Source: Deltaproteobacteria bacterium (lineage in GTDB: Bacteria > Desulfobacterota > Desulfovibrionia > Desulfovibrionales > Desulfovibrionaceae). From it: 7,356 nt of DNA. Location of the stretch: the NCBI GenBank assembly GCA_025350085.1, contig JANXYI010000206.1, positions 1 to 7,356 of the forward strand. Direction: 5' to 3'. Every line of letters starts with the position of its first letter. Positions within the stretch are counted from its first letter, which is position 1. Made by a program: the position numbers and the translations under genes. Below are positions 6,201 through 7,356 of the stretch, one piece after another. The notes under the pieces were generated by a model. It was not told the origin of the DNA, did not search any database, and saw nothing but the letters and a program-made list of their open reading frames with translations.

Positions 6201-6986
6201 GAGGACGACGCCGACCTGCGCCGGGCCGTCATCGAACTCATCGCCGACCCGGAGGTGAACATCGTCGAGGCCGCCAGCGGGGGCCAGGCCATGGCCCTGC
6301 TACACGAGCGCCGCTTCGACTGCATGATCCTGGACCTGGGCCTGCCGGACATGTCCGGATTCGAGCTCTTGGAGCGCCTGGAGGCCGAGGTGGAGCTGAG
6401 CCTGCCGCCGGTCATCGTCTACACCGGCCGGGAGCTCTCCCGCGAGGAGGAATGCCACCTGCGCGACCACGCGGACTCGATCATCATCAAGGGCGTGCGC
6501 TCGGAGGAGCGGCTCATCGACGAGACCGCGCTGTTCCTGCACCAGATGGTCAAGACCCTGCCCAGGCGCAAGCGCGACACCATCCTGAACCTCTACGACA
6601 AGGACGCCGTGTTCAAGGACGCCACCGTGCTTTTGGTGGACGACGACATGCGCAACCTCTTTGCCCTGGCCCAGGTGCTCCAGGACAAGGGCGTCACGGC
6701 CATCAAGGCCGAGGACGGCCAGAAGGCCCTGGAGATCCTGAACCGCGAGAACAAGGTGGATCTGGTGCTCATGGACATCATGATGCCGGGCATGGACGGC
6801 TACGAGGCCACCCGGCAGATCCGCGCCCAGGCCCGCTTCAAGAACCTGCCCATCATCGCCCTGACGGCCAAGGCCATGCTGGCGGACCGGGAAAAATGCA
6901 TGGCCGCGGGCGCCAGCGACTACCTCTCCAAGCCCGTGGACCTGGAGCGCCTCTTGTCCGTCATGCGCGTATGGCTGCACAAGTAG
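3228..6986 (+). CDS. Membrane hybrid histidine kinase: sensor-HAMP-GAF-HisKA-HATPase-REC-REC-REC
   Basis: This 1252-residue protein senses a signal across the inner membrane and starts a phosphorelay. TM1 is about 14-33 and TM2 about 186-208. The 150 residues between are helical, carry an AHPFTVN segment, and resemble a four-helix-bundle (MCP-like) sensor. HAMP covers about 209-258, followed by a second HAMP-like stretch (AVAAGDL, 266-272). A GAF domain spans about 325-463 and a Glu/Gln-rich coiled coil about 464-565. HisKA has the H-box MSHELRTP with phospho-acceptor His574. The ATPase has N694, DTGVGIP (734-740) and GGTGLGL (763-769). After a Pro/Ala-rich linker come three receivers. REC1 has E870-D871-D872, D914 and K963. 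REC2 has E992-D993-D994, D1036 and K1088 in IIIKG instead of the usual KP. REC3 has D1138-D1139-D1140, D1183 and K1235-P1236. All catalytic residues appear intact. There is no HPt domain, so a separate HPt protein or direct transfer would be needed to pass phosphate on. A CheR-type gene follows directly, suggesting joint function. The ligand is unknown. Confidence 0.95.
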   Translation: MQQSDYKIGTRLRAGFALMLFLTLVLGGLALFQIRHLSDLTEQIFAHPFTVNMAERDIRDQARIIEITLADLDPGVPLSTVEVHQHEIAVAEKAALELFALVGERYLGPKADVERCQASFQEWSGLIDEAITAHLHGLSREEQARTAAKARHHLHKFLPTVQTIIDYSSNKAKTFHEEALHERNFAYLVMGLLLAVLVLTGGGVAALITRGIALPLHQVVARLKDVAAGELGGDLEMQRRDEIGQLADAFRDMRAGLKVKATTAQAVAAGDLYQEVAQAGERDALGQALEHMIQALRRASEAIALNDWLKTGKSELALQLIGDLDLRTLSDRVLRFLAPYLNAQIGALYALTEADTLELTGSYAVTRGEGLPVSFHLGQGLVGQAAAEGRLISVTELPGDYLRVNSALGQAEPRNIVVVPLLHEGRVMAVLELGTFEELTPAKLELLDTVAESIAQAVSRVENQKRLRALLDQTRLQAETLQNQQEELRSVNEELEQQALALRSSEEELRQQQEELQVANEELSEKNTFLERQKSEISLKNVELDSIRQGLEHKARELELSSQYKSEFLANMSHELRTPLNSLLLLSRNLMDNPGGNLSVDQVEYARIIFRSGNDLLSLISEILDLSKIEAGKMTFTVDEVSLNDLAAPLLATFRPMADEKGLALTVDLDEGLPGSLRTDAQRVEQILRNLLSNAIKFCDQGRISVRFHRPEIDWRLCGRGLSPDKALAVSVTDTGVGIPEERQQEIFEAFQQAEGGTARRYGGTGLGLTISRELAHLLGGEILLQSVAGQGSTFTLVLPLDFQPCACVPGREGVSPAQGLKSTLFRPSAARAQAPKPDQAPVAPLLRLPSIADDRACLRSDEPSILIIEDDPDFARILADNCHAKGFQVLATATGEEGLELARLTLPSAIILDIKLPGISGQQVLDELKNDPALRHIPVHVMSVLKEGQDALLRGAVGFLSKPTSREGLDQAFGRMEEIISKKIKDLLLVEDDADLRRAVIELIADPEVNIVEAASGGQAMALLHERRFDCMILDLGLPDMSGFELLERLEAEVELSLPPVIVYTGRELSREEECHLRDHADSIIIKGVRSEERLIDETALFLHQMVKTLPRRKRDTILNLYDKDAVFKDATVLLVDDDMRNLFALAQVLQDKGVTAIKAEDGQKALEILNRENKVDLVLMDIMMPGMDGYEATRQIRAQARFKNLPIIALTAKAMLADREKCMAAGASDYLSKPVDLERLLSVMRVWLHK
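4677..4796 (+). repeat. 84-bp-spaced direct repeat coding a coiled-coil duplication
   Basis: The segment coding QQEELRSVNEEL (residues 484-495, nt 4677-4712) recurs as QQEELQVANEEL (512-523, nt 4761-4796). The shift is exactly 84 bp, which is 28 residues or four heptads. The first 16 bases and the last 12 bases of the two units are identical. It is an in-frame duplication inside the signalling helix between GAF and HisKA, so the heptad register is kept. Confidence 0.7.
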
Positions 6987-6989
6987 GAG
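6986..6989 (+). promoter_or_regulatory. Ribosome binding site overlapping the kinase stop codon
   Basis: GGAG begins at the last base of the TAG stop (6984-6986) and lies six bases before the GTG at 6996. Ribosomes finishing the kinase would be in place to start the CheR-type gene, so translational coupling is likely. Confidence 0.6.
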
Positions 6990-6995
6990 CCGCCC

Positions 6996-7356
6996 GTGGA
7001 CCTGGCCGACCTCGAACACCTGGAGACGAACCTCTTTCTGGAGGCCCTGTTCCTGCGGCACGGCTACGACTTCCGCAACTACTCCCAGGCCTCCATCCGC
7101 CGCCGGGTGCGCAAGCTCATGGACACCAGCGGCGCGGCAAGCATCGGCGACATGATCCCGCGCATCCTGCGCGACGAGGCCTTTCTGCCCCTGGTGGTGG
7201 AGACCCTGTCCGTCAACGTGAGCGAGATGTTCCGCGACCCCGAGTTCTTCGCCGTACTGCGGGACGAGGTCATCCCGTACTTGAAGACCTTCCCGTTCAT
7301 CAAGATCTGGCACGCGGGCTGCGGCAGCGGGGAGGAAGTGTACTCCCTGGCCATCC
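6996..7356 (+). CDS. CheR-type protein-glutamate methyltransferase, N-terminal part (cut by window edge)
   Basis: The first 120 residues are present; the rest lies past the right edge. CheR enzymes use S-adenosylmethionine to methylate glutamate side chains of receptor proteins. Residues 1 to about 65 form the short helical N-terminal domain, including YDFRNYSQASIRRRVRKLM (24-42). Next comes LSVNVSEMFRDPEFF (71-85), which fits the family FFRD region. The SAM-binding motif I is AGCGSGEEVYSLA (107-119), where classical CheR has AGCSTGEEPYSLA. The GTG at 6996 is the natural start: its ribosome site overlaps the kinase stop and it leaves only 9 nt between genes. This variant is of the kind found beside hybrid kinases and CheB-like esterases rather than in flagellar chemotaxis operons; the target is unknown. 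A cheB-like gene and a further kinase or regulator would be expected downstream, but this is inference. Confidence 0.9.
   Translation, partial: MDLADLEHLETNLFLEALFLRHGYDFRNYSQASIRRRVRKLMDTSGAASIGDMIPRILRDEAFLPLVVETLSVNVSEMFRDPEFFAVLRDEVIPYLKTFPFIKIWHAGCGSGEEVYSLAI

Noticed and set aside
4427..6415. 662-codon open frame on the minus strand opposite the kinase
   Set aside because: Ser/Arg-rich low-complexity translation and complete overlap with the conserved HisKA, HATPase and REC coding region; an antisense shadow.
6300..7313. 337-codon minus-strand open frame across the kinase end and the CheR-type start
   Set aside because: It covers REC2, REC3 and the CheR N-terminus in antisense and has a His/Val/Gly/Leu-rich composition with no motif.

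Overview
The window is GC-rich bacterial DNA carrying five protein genes (two cut by the window edges) and one tRNA. The high GC, AGGAGG-type ribosome binding sites, GTG starts and a large hybrid kinase paired with a CheR-type gene would suit a Desulfovibrio-like deltaproteobacterium. That assignment is inference from style only, since no 16S or other marker lies here.

Left part (1-454): a small uncharacterised gene runs off the left edge on the minus strand. Opposite it, on the plus strand, is a CAU-anticodon tRNA with a good sigma-70-type promoter (TTGCCA, 17-bp spacer, TATAAG) and a strong rho-independent terminator. The minus-strand gene has its own promoter candidate, whose -10 element lies inside a perfect 9-bp inverted repeat that could be an operator.

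Middle part (530-2919, minus strand): a two-gene unit. The first gene is a family 2 (GT-A) glycosyltransferase. About 35 nt behind it is an NDP-hexose 2,3-dehydratase of the EvaA type, the enzyme that opens the route to 2-deoxy and 2,3-dideoxy sugars. Together they suggest making and transferring an unusual deoxysugar onto a cell-surface or secreted product. The other nucleotide-sugar genes are not in the window. The unit converges on the tRNA terminator.

Right part (3228-7356, plus strand): a 1252-residue membrane hybrid histidine kinase. Its order is TM1, helical periplasmic sensor, TM2, HAMP with a second HAMP-like segment, GAF, long coiled coil, HisKA, HATPase, then three receiver domains. 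It is followed 9 nt after its stop by the start of a CheR-type methyltransferase that runs off the right edge. The ribosome binding site of that gene overlaps the kinase stop codon, so the two are probably translationally coupled. This is a CheR-associated phosphorelay rather than a classical chemotaxis cluster.

I found no CRISPR array, insertion sequence, phage gene or clearly new defence system. The points most worth a second look are the 2,3-dehydratase with its glycosyltransferase, the possible link between CheR and the Glu-rich kinase coiled coil, the one-sided loss of a motif Trp in the dehydratase, and the inverted repeat in the left promoter.
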